Source: an uncultured Eubacterium sp. (lineage in GTDB: Bacteria > Bacillota > Clostridia > Lachnospirales > Lachnospiraceae). Taken from it: 64,000 nt of DNA. The translations under genes and the position numbers were made by a program. This document shows, piece after piece, positions 35,367 through 43,965 of this stretch. The first letter of the stretch is position 1. Each line of letters begins with the position of its first letter. Below the pieces are notes generated by a model. The model saw only the letters and a list, made by a program, of their open reading frames with translations. It was not told the origin of the DNA and did no database searches. The stretch is taken from positions 62,001 to 126,000 of the forward strand of contig CAKRGX010000003.1 in assembly GCA_934338065.1 (NCBI GenBank). Direction: 5' to 3'.

Positions 35367-35948
35367 CTACTGTTCTCTAAAAGTAAGCATGCCATTCTTT
35401 GCGTCCATAGCATCAACAATAGCCAGCGACTCCAACTGATAGCCCAGATTGCGGATCATCTGGCCACCAATCTGAAACCCTTTTTCAATTGCCACACCAA
35501 TTCCCTCCACAGTGGCACCTGCATTGTTGACAATCGATATCAGCCCCTGCAAAGCACAACCATTGGCAAGAAAATCATCAACGATCAGGACATGATCCTG
35601 TTCCGATAAGAACTTTTTGGACACGATGACCTGGTTCTTACATTTGTGTGTAAACGATTCTACTTCCGCCACATACATGTCACCATCAATATTTATGCTT
35701 TTCGATTTTTTTGCAAAAATAACCGGCGCATTAAAATACTTTGCTACAATACAGGCAATACCGATTCCAGATGCCTCAATCGTCAGAACCTTATTGATCG
35801 GTTTTCCTTCAAAACGCTTCTTCCATTCCTCACCCATTTTTTCAAAAAGGCTGATATCCATCTGATGGTTCAGAAAACTGTCAACCTTCAGCACATTTCC
35901 TTCTTTTACAATACCATCCTGCAAAATTCGTTCTTCTAAAAAGTTCAC
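35367..35948 (-). CDS. xpt: Xanthine phosphoribosyltransferase
   Basis: Converts xanthine and PRPP to XMP, purine salvage. 193 residues from GTG 35948, chosen because GGAGG lies 5 nt upstream and the N-terminus then lines up with known Xpt; ATG 35960 overlaps the ribosome site and has none of its own. [13 protein letters not shown] is the family signature; PRPP loop [13 protein letters not shown]. Only 30 nt separate it from the GH43 gene, so there is no space for the purine riboswitch that controls xpt-pbuX in bacilli. Confidence 0.95.
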   Translation of the reverse strand: MNFLEERILQDGIVKEGNVLKVDSFLNHQMDISLFEKMGEEWKKRFEGKPINKVLTIEASGIGIACIVAKYFNAPVIFAKKSKSINIDGDMYVAEVESFTHKCKNQVIVSKKFLSEQDHVLIVDDFLANGCALQGLISIVNNAGATVEGIGVAIEKGFQIGGQMIRNLGYQLESLAIVDAMDAKNGMLTFREQ

Positions 35949-35978
35949 ATTATCCTCCATTCCACTTACGTCGAATCA

Positions 35979-37382
35979 TCACCTGGCAATAAGTTCAAAG
36001 CTTTTAAAGCCGGCATTTCCCTGTCCCACAAAAGTAAAATACAGAGACTGCACACCATCCGGGATTTCAACATCTGCCTCATAAGTTTCCCATACATTTG
36101 TATAAACAACCGGTATCTCTGCCAATACTTCTCCATCCCACTTTGTCCGTACTTCAACAACACCATCAAAATATCCTCTTGTTGTAATACGAATCTTGCT
36201 AACATTCTTCATGTCAAAGTATTTAAATCCGGCTGTCGCTGTATTTTGAACGTTTCCAATATACCCGGTCTCCTGATCACCATCGCGTCCATCCTGCATG
36301 ATTTTCGGATATGCATCTCCACCTACGTACATCGATGGTTTTTCTGTAAACAAATGACAGGCTATATACGCCGGATATTCACCCTCGCCCCTCAGAGGTC
36401 CGCCATTAAGTCCGCAGGAAGTAATCTCAACCTGTGAAATATATCCGGAATCATCAATCTGAAGGCGCTCCGCACATCCCTGCCGGCTGTACCAGCAGCC
36501 ATTGGTGTGACGATGATAAAATATATACCAGTCTGCCCCAATCTGAACCATACTGCCATGGTTATTCGCTCCATAGGCAGCCGGCATGTCAGCCGGCTTG
36601 TATGTATCAATATGCATATCACAATTACTTACCAATACACCACGGTAAATAAAACCACTCGTCGGGCAGTCACTAACCGCATAACACAATTCATGCATAA
36701 CCTCTGACGAATAAATAAAATAATACTTGTCTTTATATTTTCGGATAGAAGATGCCTCAAAGAAAGCATGCCCCTCAAAGCCGGTCCCCTCACTGTATTC
36801 ACAGCCGGGTGCCACACGTACAGGTTCTTCTATGATCGTAAGCATGTCACTGTCTAAGACTGTCACAAAAGCTCCCGTTCTCGATTTATCTCCTTTTCCG
36901 CAAAATCCGGTGTACAAATATGTCTTCTGTCCCTCCGTCAGCACACCCGGATCAAACTGTGGTTCATCCCCTTGTCGTTCGCCCAGGCGGACTCCATTTT
37001 TGTCATGAACATAGCCATAAAATTCATATTTTCCTGCTGGTGTATCACATACTGCTACCGACACAAGAGATACCTTATCCAGTACATAATACAGATAATA
37101 ACGTCCATCCGGTCCAACTGTCACATCCGGAGCATACAGGCACATCTTTCCCTCCGGATTCAATGGGTCCGCCGTTTTAGGATAAATAACACCCTCATAC
37201 CGCCAATCACTCAGATCATCGACAGGTGCTGACCAGCATACATAGTCTCCCATACAAAACACGTAACCATTATAATAATCATGAGAGCCATAAATATAAA
37301 CACGCCCATCAAACACATACGGTTCACCATCCGGAACATATTCCCACGAAGGTAAGTATGGATTTACTGCTTGATTTTTCAA
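35979..37382 (-). CDS. Glycoside hydrolase family 43 enzyme with C-terminal CBM6-like domain
   Basis: 467 residues, no signal peptide, so probably cytoplasmic. Five-bladed propeller elements: N-terminal DGEPYVFDGRVYIYGSHD (general base Asp), YAPDVTVGPDGRYYLYY, and AFFEASSIRK (general acid Glu). The last ~130 residues are a beta-sandwich (TAGFKYFDMKNVSKIRI to SLYFTFVGQGNAGFKSFEL) like CBM6. GH43 enzymes remove xylose or arabinose from oligosaccharides; which one cannot be told here. Start is TTG 37382 with GGGAGG 8 nt upstream. An AraC-family regulator lies just upstream on the same strand. Confidence 0.9.
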   Translation of the reverse strand: MKNQAVNPYLPSWEYVPDGEPYVFDGRVYIYGSHDYYNGYVFCMGDYVCWSAPVDDLSDWRYEGVIYPKTADPLNPEGKMCLYAPDVTVGPDGRYYLYYVLDKVSLVSVAVCDTPAGKYEFYGYVHDKNGVRLGERQGDEPQFDPGVLTEGQKTYLYTGFCGKGDKSRTGAFVTVLDSDMLTIIEEPVRVAPGCEYSEGTGFEGHAFFEASSIRKYKDKYYFIYSSEVMHELCYAVSDCPTSGFIYRGVLVSNCDMHIDTYKPADMPAAYGANNHGSMVQIGADWYIFYHRHTNGCWYSRQGCAERLQIDDSGYISQVEITSCGLNGGPLRGEGEYPAYIACHLFTEKPSMYVGGDAYPKIMQDGRDGDQETGYIGNVQNTATAGFKYFDMKNVSKIRITTRGYFDGVVEVRTKWDGEVLAEIPVVYTNVWETYEADVEIPDGVQSLYFTFVGQGNAGFKSFELIAR

Positions 37383-37726
37383 AATAGGATCCTCCCTAAA
37401 TTCATTTTTATACAGTATACCATATACGCTAAAACTAATCTACATTTTTTGACAGTTTGGAACAATCGGCTACCTTTCCTATTATTGTCACACGGTTTAC
37501 AGCATCTTTTGAAGAACTCAGAACAATTGTCTTTCCACCAAACGTTACACTGGCAATGTATGTATCATAAAAAATCCCTCATTTTTTTATATTTTTGTAT
37601 ACGTCAGAAAGGCACCTGACCAAAAGATCAGATGCCTTTCATCGTATAATAGGGTGGGAGTAGTAGTCAACTATGTAACTACTGTGTACACAGTATCAAT
37701 AAAATGTGGCATAAAAATGGTAAAAT
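37383..37726 (-). other. Gap between GH43 and araC-type gene: orphan frame, hairpin, palindrome
   Basis: Contents: (1) a stop-to-stop frame at 37435-37578 on the minus strand reading DTYIASVTFGGKTIVLSSS then NRVTIIGKVADCSKL, 47 codons, no start or ribosome site, possibly a gene remnant of unknown origin; (2) TATACT-like elements just upstream of the GH43 ribosome site that may be its promoter; (3) the hairpin at 37608-37639; (4) a perfect 14-bp palindrome ACTGTGTACACAGT at 37681-37694. Confidence 0.45.
37608..37639 (-). terminator. Terminator of the AraC-family gene
   Basis: Stem AAAGGCA(C/T)CTGA with its complement (one mismatch), 8-nt loop, then a short T run (TTTCTG) on the minus strand. 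Confidence 0.6.
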
Positions 37727-38548
37727 TCATTTATTTCTTTCTGTTTTTAATCCGGAATCATTTTTTTGTCTATATTGACTCGGTGTCATTCCCATATTTT
37801 TCTTAAATTGTTTCATAAAAAATGTCTCATTATTATATCCACACATAGCTGCAATCTCCTTTACTGTATAGTGGCTTATCAGTAAAAAATGTTTGGCATA
37901 TTCCATACGGCTTCTCACAACATCCTGTACAAAGGTATTGCCAAAATACGATTTATATAACTTTTGAAAATATGGCGTACTCAGACCATTCTTTTCTGAA
38001 CATTCAGAAACATGCCACGGCTTAGCGGGATCCAGATAAATGGCCGAGCGAAGATCCTGAAACACTTTATCGTACCGGTCAGGAACCTTTGCCTGCCTGC
38101 ATCTCTCAGACATCTCCGCTATCTTTAGCATGACAAGGCGGAATATATATTCCAGCGATTGCTGTTTATACTCATTGATTGAGACAAATTCTTCATACAT
38201 CTGTCTAAGCAGATTTGGCACAATAACATTATCCGGCAGGGGAATCACAGTGTCTAATGGAATATGTATTTCATCTATGAAAGAGCGGCTTTCATCAAAC
38301 CAAAAATGGATATAATCATCTTTGTATGAATCATCCACAGCATAATAATGCTGTCTGCTGTGGATATCAAATAAAATGGCGGCAGGCGGCGTCACTGAAA
38401 TAACCTTTCCTTCTAGTTCCACACAACATCTGCTGTGAAAATAAACAAACAGATAATCTGCCTCACCATACTCTGAGACACCATCTTCCCGATATATTGC
38501 AAAATTACTGTCATACTGCAGTTGCACACCCATATCACGAAACCGCAT
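37727..38548 (-). CDS. AraC-family transcriptional regulator
   Basis: 273 residues. N-terminal cupin-like ligand domain (~1-150, with YLFVYFHSRCCVEL and YIHFWFDE), C-terminal double helix-turn-helix (HVSECSEKNGLSTPYFQKLYK and VKEIAAMCGYNNETFFMKQFKK) ending MTPSQYR, the AraC signature. RBS GGGGG before ATG 38548. By position it most likely controls the GH43 gene 345 nt downstream; such regulators commonly respond to xylan- or arabinan-derived sugars (inference). Confidence 0.92.
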   Translation of the reverse strand: MRFRDMGVQLQYDSNFAIYREDGVSEYGEADYLFVYFHSRCCVELEGKVISVTPPAAILFDIHSRQHYYAVDDSYKDDYIHFWFDESRSFIDEIHIPLDTVIPLPDNVIVPNLLRQMYEEFVSINEYKQQSLEYIFRLVMLKIAEMSERCRQAKVPDRYDKVFQDLRSAIYLDPAKPWHVSECSEKNGLSTPYFQKLYKSYFGNTFVQDVVRSRMEYAKHFLLISHYTVKEIAAMCGYNNETFFMKQFKKNMGMTPSQYRQKNDSGLKTERNK

Positions 38549-38637
38549 GGAAATCCCCCTTTCACATGACTTGTTTTTATTATCGCACGATTTTCCTTTT
38601 TTGTCATTAAAATATGTTTTCTGTGGAACAAATTTCC

Positions 38638-38665
38638 ATTATATTTTTTGATTTGGTGGTAACAA
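38638..38665 (-). promoter_or_regulatory. Promoter of the AraC-family gene
   Basis: Minus strand TTGTTA (38665-38660), 16-bp spacer, TATAAT (38643-38638). Confidence 0.7.
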
Positions 38666-38754
38666 TAGTATCAAGACAGACGAGTGCAAAAAACGGCTCA
38701 TGTGTTTCGATACGACGGATTTCTAGGAGCATGTCTACTTAGAAAAACATCAGA

Positions 38755-38787
38755 AAAGGAATGCTGACAGCCAGTAAGCATTCCTTT
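38755..38787. other. Hairpin upstream of the spore protein gene
   Basis: Stem AAAGGAATGCT / AGCATTCCTTT (11 bp) with an 11-nt loop. It stands 37 nt before the ATG. Could be a leader stem that stabilises the sasp mRNA or a terminator for leftward/rightward readthrough. The forespore sigma promoter could not be placed with confidence. Confidence 0.5.
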
Positions 38788-38824
38788 GTCTTTACGATAA
38801 ATAATAAAACGGAGGTGAAACATT

Positions 38825-39025
38825 ATGGCAAGCAACACTTCATCTAAGATGGAAGTACCACAGGCAAAAGAGGCTATGAATCGTTTCAAAATGGAAGTAG
38901 CAAATGAGATCGGTGTAAACCTGAAAGATGGTTACAATGGTGATCTTACTTCCCGTGAAGCAGGAAGCATTGGCGGCGAAATGGTACGACAGATGATCAA
39001 AAAACAGGAAGAGTCCATGCGTTAG
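38825..39025 (+). CDS. Alpha/beta-type small acid-soluble spore protein
   Basis: DNA-coating protein of dormant spores that protects DNA from UV and is degraded at germination. 66 residues: NRFKMEVANEIGV with the GPR protease-site region, LTSREAGSIGGEMVRQM, the conserved C-terminal helix. RBS GGAGGTG 7 nt upstream. Shows the host lineage can sporulate. Monocistronic with a strong terminator. Confidence 0.95.
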   Translation: MASNTSSKMEVPQAKEAMNRFKMEVANEIGVNLKDGYNGDLTSREAGSIGGEMVRQMIKKQEESMR

Positions 39026-39053
39026 TTATAACGATATACAAGGACAGGGATAC

Positions 39054-39091
39054 AAAAGAGACTATCAGCAAAACTGCTGATAGTCTCTTTT
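39054..39091. terminator. Bidirectional terminator between sasp and recU
   Basis: Perfect 17-bp stem (AAAAGAGACTATCAGCA and complement) with a 4-nt loop and T runs on both sides. Confidence 0.93.
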
Positions 39092-39123
39092 CCTATTACC
39101 TTTTATATTTTTTCTTCCATCCG

Positions 39124-39654
39124 TTACCGCCGGTCAATATCCATCTGTATCTGTTCCAGATAATGAACAAATGTGCCGGAATACGTCGATATCTCAAAGC
39201 TGGGATCCAACTCATGAAATTTAAAATGCTTTGGTCCGCCCTCCTGCATCCGCTGCCAGAATCGTTTCAGATCAACAAATGGCAGATACATATAACAGTC
39301 CCGGCTCTTAAAATAAATCAGCAGAAAAGAAATGCCCGACTGCTGCTCATATTCTTCCATAAACTTAACCTGATGCTCATGTACATTAGCAAGTGGAAAA
39401 TTATCTGTTGCACATTCTTTCGCATCAAAGCATACCGGAATTCCCTGAACAACACCGATATAATCAACCGTGCTTTTCTGTTCAAAATATGCCAGTGTAA
39501 TATGTCTCGTTGACTGATCGATCCGGATCGGTTTGATCGGCGTCGGAACCTTCTGGATCAGTGCCAGCTTCTGATTTCTATATTTTTCATTTGTCAGGTT
39601 GATCATATCCTCTAAAAAGGATCCCCTCAGTCCTCTTGAATTCCAAGTTGCCAT
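39124..39654 (-). CDS. recU: Holliday junction resolvase RecU
   Basis: Cleaves four-way DNA junctions in homologous recombination and chromosome segregation in Firmicutes. 176 residues. Family opening NSRGLRGSFLEDMIN; PD-(D/E)xK nuclease core around STVDYIGV and CFDAKEC (Asp, Glu-x-Lys); C-terminal PFVDLKRFW. Usually next to a penicillin-binding protein gene; here it is the last gene of the operon that begins with the M23 peptidase, 6 nt after the DJ-1 gene. Confidence 0.95.
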   Translation of the reverse strand: MATWNSRGLRGSFLEDMINLTNEKYRNQKLALIQKVPTPIKPIRIDQSTRHITLAYFEQKSTVDYIGVVQGIPVCFDAKECATDNFPLANVHEHQVKFMEEYEQQSGISFLLIYFKSRDCYMYLPFVDLKRFWQRMQEGGPKHFKFHELDPSFEISTYSGTFVHYLEQIQMDIDRR

Positions 39655-39660
39655 TCAGAC

Positions 39661-40221
39661 TTACCCCTGATAGATAATAGCAGTTTTAACCACATCCGCT
39701 TTATCTTTGCTTTCCAACAGTTCCAGCAGCTTAAAACCAAACTCCATTGCCGTACCCAGGCCACGACTCGTCACAATGTTGCCATCTACAACGACAGCCT
39801 CCCGCAAAACTCTGGCACCAGTCAGATTTTTTTCATGATCCGGATAACTGCAGGCGTTTTTCCCTTGCAGCAATCCCCATTTTCCAAGCACCCCCGGTGC
39901 TGCACAGATGGCAGACACAATTTTTTCTTTCTCATTCATTAAGAGCAGAATATTTTTCACCGCTTCACTTTCCCCCAGATGGATTGTTCCCGGCATGCCA
40001 CCAGGCAGAATGACCGCATCATAATCCAATGCATTGATCTCATCCAATGTAGCGTCCATAGTAACAACAATTCCTTGTGCGCTTCTCACCATCTCATCTT
40101 CATTGATGGAAGTCATCATAACTTCTACTCCTCCCCGGCGCAGAAGATCGACAACCATCAGTGCCTCAACCGTCTCAAAACCATCAGCAAATAACATTAA
40201 TGCTTTTTTCATTCTTCTCAT
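39661..40221 (-). CDS. DJ-1/PfpI family protein
   Basis: 186 residues. DJ-1 core: FADGFETVEALMVVDLLRRGG, VILPGGMPG, and the nucleophile elbow Cys in SAICAAPGVLGKWG, ending in VTSRGLGTAMEFGFKLLE. Families of this type act as glyoxalases, deglycases or chaperones; sequence alone does not decide. ATG 40221 overlaps the RluA stop (ATGA); ATG 40212 is an alternative with AGAGG 9 nt upstream. Confidence 0.9.
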   Translation of the reverse strand: MRRMKKALMLFADGFETVEALMVVDLLRRGGVEVMMTSINEDEMVRSAQGIVVTMDATLDEINALDYDAVILPGGMPGTIHLGESEAVKNILLLMNEKEKIVSAICAAPGVLGKWGLLQGKNACSYPDHEKNLTGARVLREAVVVDGNIVTSRGLGTAMEFGFKLLELLESKDKADVVKTAIIYQG

Positions 40222-41171
40222 CCTCTCTTTCCAAACAAATGATACACCATACGTTCAAACCTCTCTGGCAGTGGTGCCTGAACGATCTGTCCACTTAAAC
40301 AAGCAAATGGCTGATCCAATTCAGGGAAAAAAACAGACTCTGCATGAAGGAAAAAGCCTTTCCCATCCTGTATTTTCTTTCCACCATATTTGACATCTCC
40401 CAAAATCGGATGTCCTATACTGCTAAGATGACTCCGGATCTGGTGTGTCTTTCCTGTGATCAGTTTCACTCTCAGCAGCGTATATTCTCCATTATCCATC
40501 AGTGGTTCATACCCTGTTTCAATATAAGAACGCCCTTCTCCCTCCTGTTCATATATCGATACTTTATTTGTTTTTTCATCCTTCTCTAAATATCCTCTTA
40601 TAACAGAGCTTTCCCTCATCACTCCCTGAACAATTGTTTTATAATATTTATCAATCCTGCGTTCTTTCAAAAGTTCTGACATCTTCTGTAATCCTGCCAG
40701 ACTTTTTCCCGCGATCACTATGCCACTGGTATTGCGGTCAAGCCTGTTACACACACCGGGAGTAAACGAGCCCCCGGGACTCCACTTTCCACTTTTCTGA
40801 AGATATCCCAAAAAATATTCTACAAGAGTAACATCATAATTTTTAGCCTTTTGTGACAACATGCCTGCCGGCTTATTTAAGATTACCACATTGTTATCTT
40901 CATATAAAATTGATAACTTTGTCGTAGGATAAAAAATTTTTTTCTGCTGCACACCCCGGAATTTTTCAAATGTTTCGTCAGAAAAATAAATTGATACCTG
41001 ATCTCCCATTTGAAGCATTTCTTTTCCTTCTGCCTTTTTATTATTTAACTTAATATTCTTTTTGCGTAGCATTTTATACAAAAAACTCTTGGATGCCTGC
41101 TTGAAATACTTTTGCAGAAACTTGTCCAGACGCTGCCCGCTATCATCTTTCTGAATTATAATCTCTTTCAT
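40218..41171 (-). CDS. RluA-family rRNA/tRNA pseudouridine synthase
   Basis: 317 residues. N-terminal S4 RNA-binding domain (SGQRLDKFLQKYF), then the synthase domain with ILNKPAGMLSQ and the catalytic Asp in NRLDRNTSGIVIAGKS; C-terminal GKTHQIRSHLSSIGHPILGD. RluC/RluD group; the target uridines cannot be named. Two nt after the upstream membrane protein gene and overlapping the DJ-1 gene by 4 nt, so part of a tightly packed operon. Confidence 0.93.
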   Translation of the reverse strand: MKEIIIQKDDSGQRLDKFLQKYFKQASKSFLYKMLRKKNIKLNNKKAEGKEMLQMGDQVSIYFSDETFEKFRGVQQKKIFYPTTKLSILYEDNNVVILNKPAGMLSQKAKNYDVTLVEYFLGYLQKSGKWSPGGSFTPGVCNRLDRNTSGIVIAGKSLAGLQKMSELLKERRIDKYYKTIVQGVMRESSVIRGYLEKDEKTNKVSIYEQEGEGRSYIETGYEPLMDNGEYTLLRVKLITGKTHQIRSHLSSIGHPILGDVKYGGKKIQDGKGFFLHAESVFFPELDQPFACLSGQIVQAPLPERFERMVYHLFGKRG

Positions 41172-41173
41172 AA

Positions 41174-41740
41174 CTATACAATAGAGGCATTTAAAAATTC
41201 AATCAATGCCTTCTCCCTATTTTCTTCTGTCTCCGTCTTCGCCAGACGCTGTACCTGTTTCAAAAACTTCTCATCCTCATTAAAAAATTTTACATGATAG
41301 TGTTCGGATATTTTATGAATGTTATCCTCCAGATACTTTTTCATATAACCAACATCCTGCTTTGAAGATGCAATCACACACAACACATTCCCATTTTTTA
41401 TTAAAAGGAAATCCAGATGCATAATTTTCTCTGTAGATGTAAACACAAAATCTGTATACAGTTTTCCCTCGCCAACAGCACCACGTACACGTTCATAGCG
41501 CTCTCTGTCTACTCCTTTTCGTGGAAGCATAACAAATAATGCCACGATGCGCTTGGCCCCCGGCAGGACAAAAAGCACTGCCAGCACAGTAAAAATATTT
41601 GCTCTCGTATGCGTAATAAAATAACCAGCGAGAAAGATTGCAATTCCTAATATAACAAAGACAAGCAGCCAGATCAGATCGATCTTTTTCCGGCTTGCTA
41701 TATAACCCTGATTTCCTTTTTCAACTTTCATATCTGACAT
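41174..41740 (-). CDS. Membrane protein of unknown function
   Basis: 188 residues. Two transmembrane helices near the N-terminus (LIWLLVFVILGIAIFLAGY and NIFTVLAVLFVLPGAKRIVAL), then a ~120-residue soluble part predicted to be cytoplasmic, alternating strands and helices (YTDFVFTSTEKIMHLDFLLI, VLCVIASSKQDV). I do not recognise a family. Lies between vanZ-like and rluA genes with gaps of 13 and 2 nt. Confidence 0.8.
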   Translation of the reverse strand: MSDMKVEKGNQGYIASRKKIDLIWLLVFVILGIAIFLAGYFITHTRANIFTVLAVLFVLPGAKRIVALFVMLPRKGVDRERYERVRGAVGEGKLYTDFVFTSTEKIMHLDFLLIKNGNVLCVIASSKQDVGYMKKYLEDNIHKISEHYHVKFFNEDEKFLKQVQRLAKTETEENREKALIEFLNASIV

Positions 41741-41753
41741 GACTCCCTTTCTT

Positions 41754-42242
41754 CTATTGTTTTTTTATCAGTTTACCACAAAAAAGTCTTCTTAGCAAAA
41801 AAAAGACGATAATTCCCACTGCCGCACCGACACTGTCCAGGCACACATCTGTGAACTGACAGCTTCTCCCCGGTACAAAGAACTGATGAAATTCATCTGT
41901 TGCTGCATACAAAGCCGATCCACTCCAGGCTGCACCGACCAGCCACGGCAATTTCCCTTTATCGGCAAAAGAAGCAGCCAGTCCCATACACAAGAACCCC
42001 AGAATGCTGTATTCCACAGCATGTCCGGTTTTACGAATCGGATATTCTATTCCCTCCACATACACCTCCTGCTCTTCCGGCGTCCATGTATCAAATCCAC
42101 CAACAAAAAGATCTGCAACAACATATCCAATTCCTAAACTCTTCTTTGACGAATCACTTGCAGGATCTGCCGAAAAGCGGAAGATAATAATCATCCACAA
42201 TAACGCAAGAATAAAATAGCTATATCGTTTTTTGTAACTCAT
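41754..42242 (-). CDS. VanZ-like family membrane protein
   Basis: 162 residues, four transmembrane helices. VanZ-like signature: FRFSADPASDSSKKS, RKTGHAVEYSILGFL, YAATDEFHQFFVPGR and FTDVCLDSVGAAVG. VanZ gives low-level teicoplanin resistance in enterococci; chromosomal VanZ-like proteins are widespread and their role is unclear. ATG overlaps the stop of the M23 peptidase (ATGA). Confidence 0.9.
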   Translation of the reverse strand: MSYKKRYSYFILALLWMIIIFRFSADPASDSSKKSLGIGYVVADLFVGGFDTWTPEEQEVYVEGIEYPIRKTGHAVEYSILGFLCMGLAASFADKGKLPWLVGAAWSGSALYAATDEFHQFFVPGRSCQFTDVCLDSVGAAVGIIVFFLLRRLFCGKLIKKQ

Positions 42243-43057
42243 ATCCGGATTTTATCTGTCAACCGTAATACTTCAAACGGATTGACACTGACCTCCTTTT
42301 TCCCTGCTGTTATATAAATTCCAAAATGTAAATGTACATCAAATTTGCCAACCGTGCCCTCTTTGCCATATCCGGTGTTTCCCATATATCCGATGACCTG
42401 ACCAGCTTTCACAACACTTCCCTGCTCTATGCCATCTGCATAACTTGCCAGATGTGCATAATAAAAATAGGCTCCACCGGAAGCTCTGATACCCAGACGG
42501 TAACCACCCAGCCTGAGCCATCCTTTTTTCTCAACAACACCATCACACACACTGACTATCGGAAAATAGCCTGGTACATTATTTGACGTCATGATGTCTG
42601 TACCCTCATGAAGGCGCCTGCCACCATAATTCCGAGAATTTCCCCAGGAATCCTCATAATAAACGGATTCTTTTCCATACGGATCTTTAGCAACTGGAAA
42701 ACAACGGATATCCGACAGGATCACTTGAAATGTTTTTGCATAATCCCTGATCATCCCATCCGGCATAAGTACAGAATACCATGAAAAGGAGGATACTTTC
42801 TTACAATGCTTCTTTATCTTTCCATCATAATATAAATACTCTCTGGCCAACTGGAAATACTCTTTTTCACCCCACTCACGGTATCCTTTCAATCTCTCTG
42901 CTGCCACTTCCATCTGCCGGAATTTTTCCATATTTTCCGCCAAAACCGGTTTTTTCTGGATTTTTGCCAGATTGATAACAAAACCGGAAAGTAACGGCGT
43001 CATACATAGAACACTTAGGCAAAAAAAGGCAGCCAGCCATCTTCCTTTCCCCCTCAT
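42239..43057 (-). CDS. M23-family peptidase, membrane-anchored
   Basis: 272 residues from ATG 43057 (GGAG 9 nt upstream). N-terminal helix (WLAAFFCLSVLCMTPLLSGF) anchors or exports the protein. The C-terminal ~130 residues are a LytM domain: zinc ligands in RRLHEGTDIM and HLHFGIY, with YYAHL between. An extra segment (VILSDIRCFPV, YYEDSWGNSRNYGG) precedes it. Likely cuts peptidoglycan peptide bonds outside the cell. First of a run of six tightly spaced genes. Confidence 0.9.
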   Translation of the reverse strand: MRGKGRWLAAFFCLSVLCMTPLLSGFVINLAKIQKKPVLAENMEKFRQMEVAAERLKGYREWGEKEYFQLAREYLYYDGKIKKHCKKVSSFSWYSVLMPDGMIRDYAKTFQVILSDIRCFPVAKDPYGKESVYYEDSWGNSRNYGGRRLHEGTDIMTSNNVPGYFPIVSVCDGVVEKKGWLRLGGYRLGIRASGGAYFYYAHLASYADGIEQGSVVKAGQVIGYMGNTGYGKEGTVGKFDVHLHFGIYITAGKKEVSVNPFEVLRLTDKIRI

Positions 43058-43132
43058 AGATCCATGCTCCTTTCCTATCCGCACGTTATAATCTATGAAT
43101 GAGAGCATACTTTTAACACAAACGATTGGCTG

Positions 43133-43936
43133 TTAATATGCCTCAATATCTACCATTGATATGCTGTCAACCCGTCGCGGAAGAACTGAATTAGCAAAGC
43201 TAATAAACTGATCCGCAGCATCACTGACATAAAAGCTGTAGTCCGCTTCCGTACCTGCCGGTGCAAGAAGCTCCTTTTCCCGAAGCATTTCTTTTAGCGA
43301 TTTCGCTGTTTCATATGCAGGATTAACCAGCTTGACGGACTCACCTATCTCCCTGCCGATAACACCTCTTAATAACGGATAATGCGTACATCCAAGCACC
43401 AAAGAATCAATCTCATATTCCTTCATGTCATGAAGATAGCGCTGTACAATATCTTCCGTGATCCGGTCCTCCAAAAGTCCCTCCTCCACCAGGGGAACAA
43501 AGAGAGGACAAGCCTTACTTACCACAGTAATCTCCGGATTGATCTTATGAAGAAACTTTTCATAAATACCACTTTTGATCGTACTCTGTGTACCCAGAAC
43601 ACCAATCTTATTGTTCTTTGTTGATTCCGCTGCCATCTTTGCTCCAGGCCTTACAACATCGATAACCGGAACATCCACCATATCTTCCAGTTCTTCCCGC
43701 GCCAGCGCACTTGCCGTATTACATGCTATCACAATAGCCTTCACATGTTTTGTCATGAGAAAATTGGCAATCTGTTTACTATATTTGCAAACGGTTGCTT
43801 TAGATTTTGTGCCGTAAGGCACACGAGCCGTATCACCAAAGTACACAAGACTTTCCCCCGGAAGCTGTCTCATAATCTCCTTAGCAACCGTAAGTCCGCC
43901 TACACCGGAATCGAAAACGCCAATGGGTGCTTCCAT
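43133..43936 (-). CDS. murI: Glutamate racemase
   Basis: Makes D-glutamate for peptidoglycan. 267 residues from ATG 43936 (GGAG 7 nt upstream; ATG 43942 is too close). PIGVFDSGVGGLTVAKE, catalytic Cys in VIACNTASALA and in LVLGCTHYPLLRG. 29 nt after the RND pump gene and 75 nt before the M23 peptidase, so it probably shares their transcript. Confidence 0.96.
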   Translation of the reverse strand: MEAPIGVFDSGVGGLTVAKEIMRQLPGESLVYFGDTARVPYGTKSKATVCKYSKQIANFLMTKHVKAIVIACNTASALAREELEDMVDVPVIDVVRPGAKMAAESTKNNKIGVLGTQSTIKSGIYEKFLHKINPEITVVSKACPLFVPLVEEGLLEDRITEDIVQRYLHDMKEYEIDSLVLGCTHYPLLRGVIGREIGESVKLVNPAYETAKSLKEMLREKELLAPAGTEADYSFYVSDAADQFISFANSVLPRRVDSISMVDIEAY

Positions 43937-43965
43937 TTTCATTCTCCTTTCTACTCAATAAAAAC

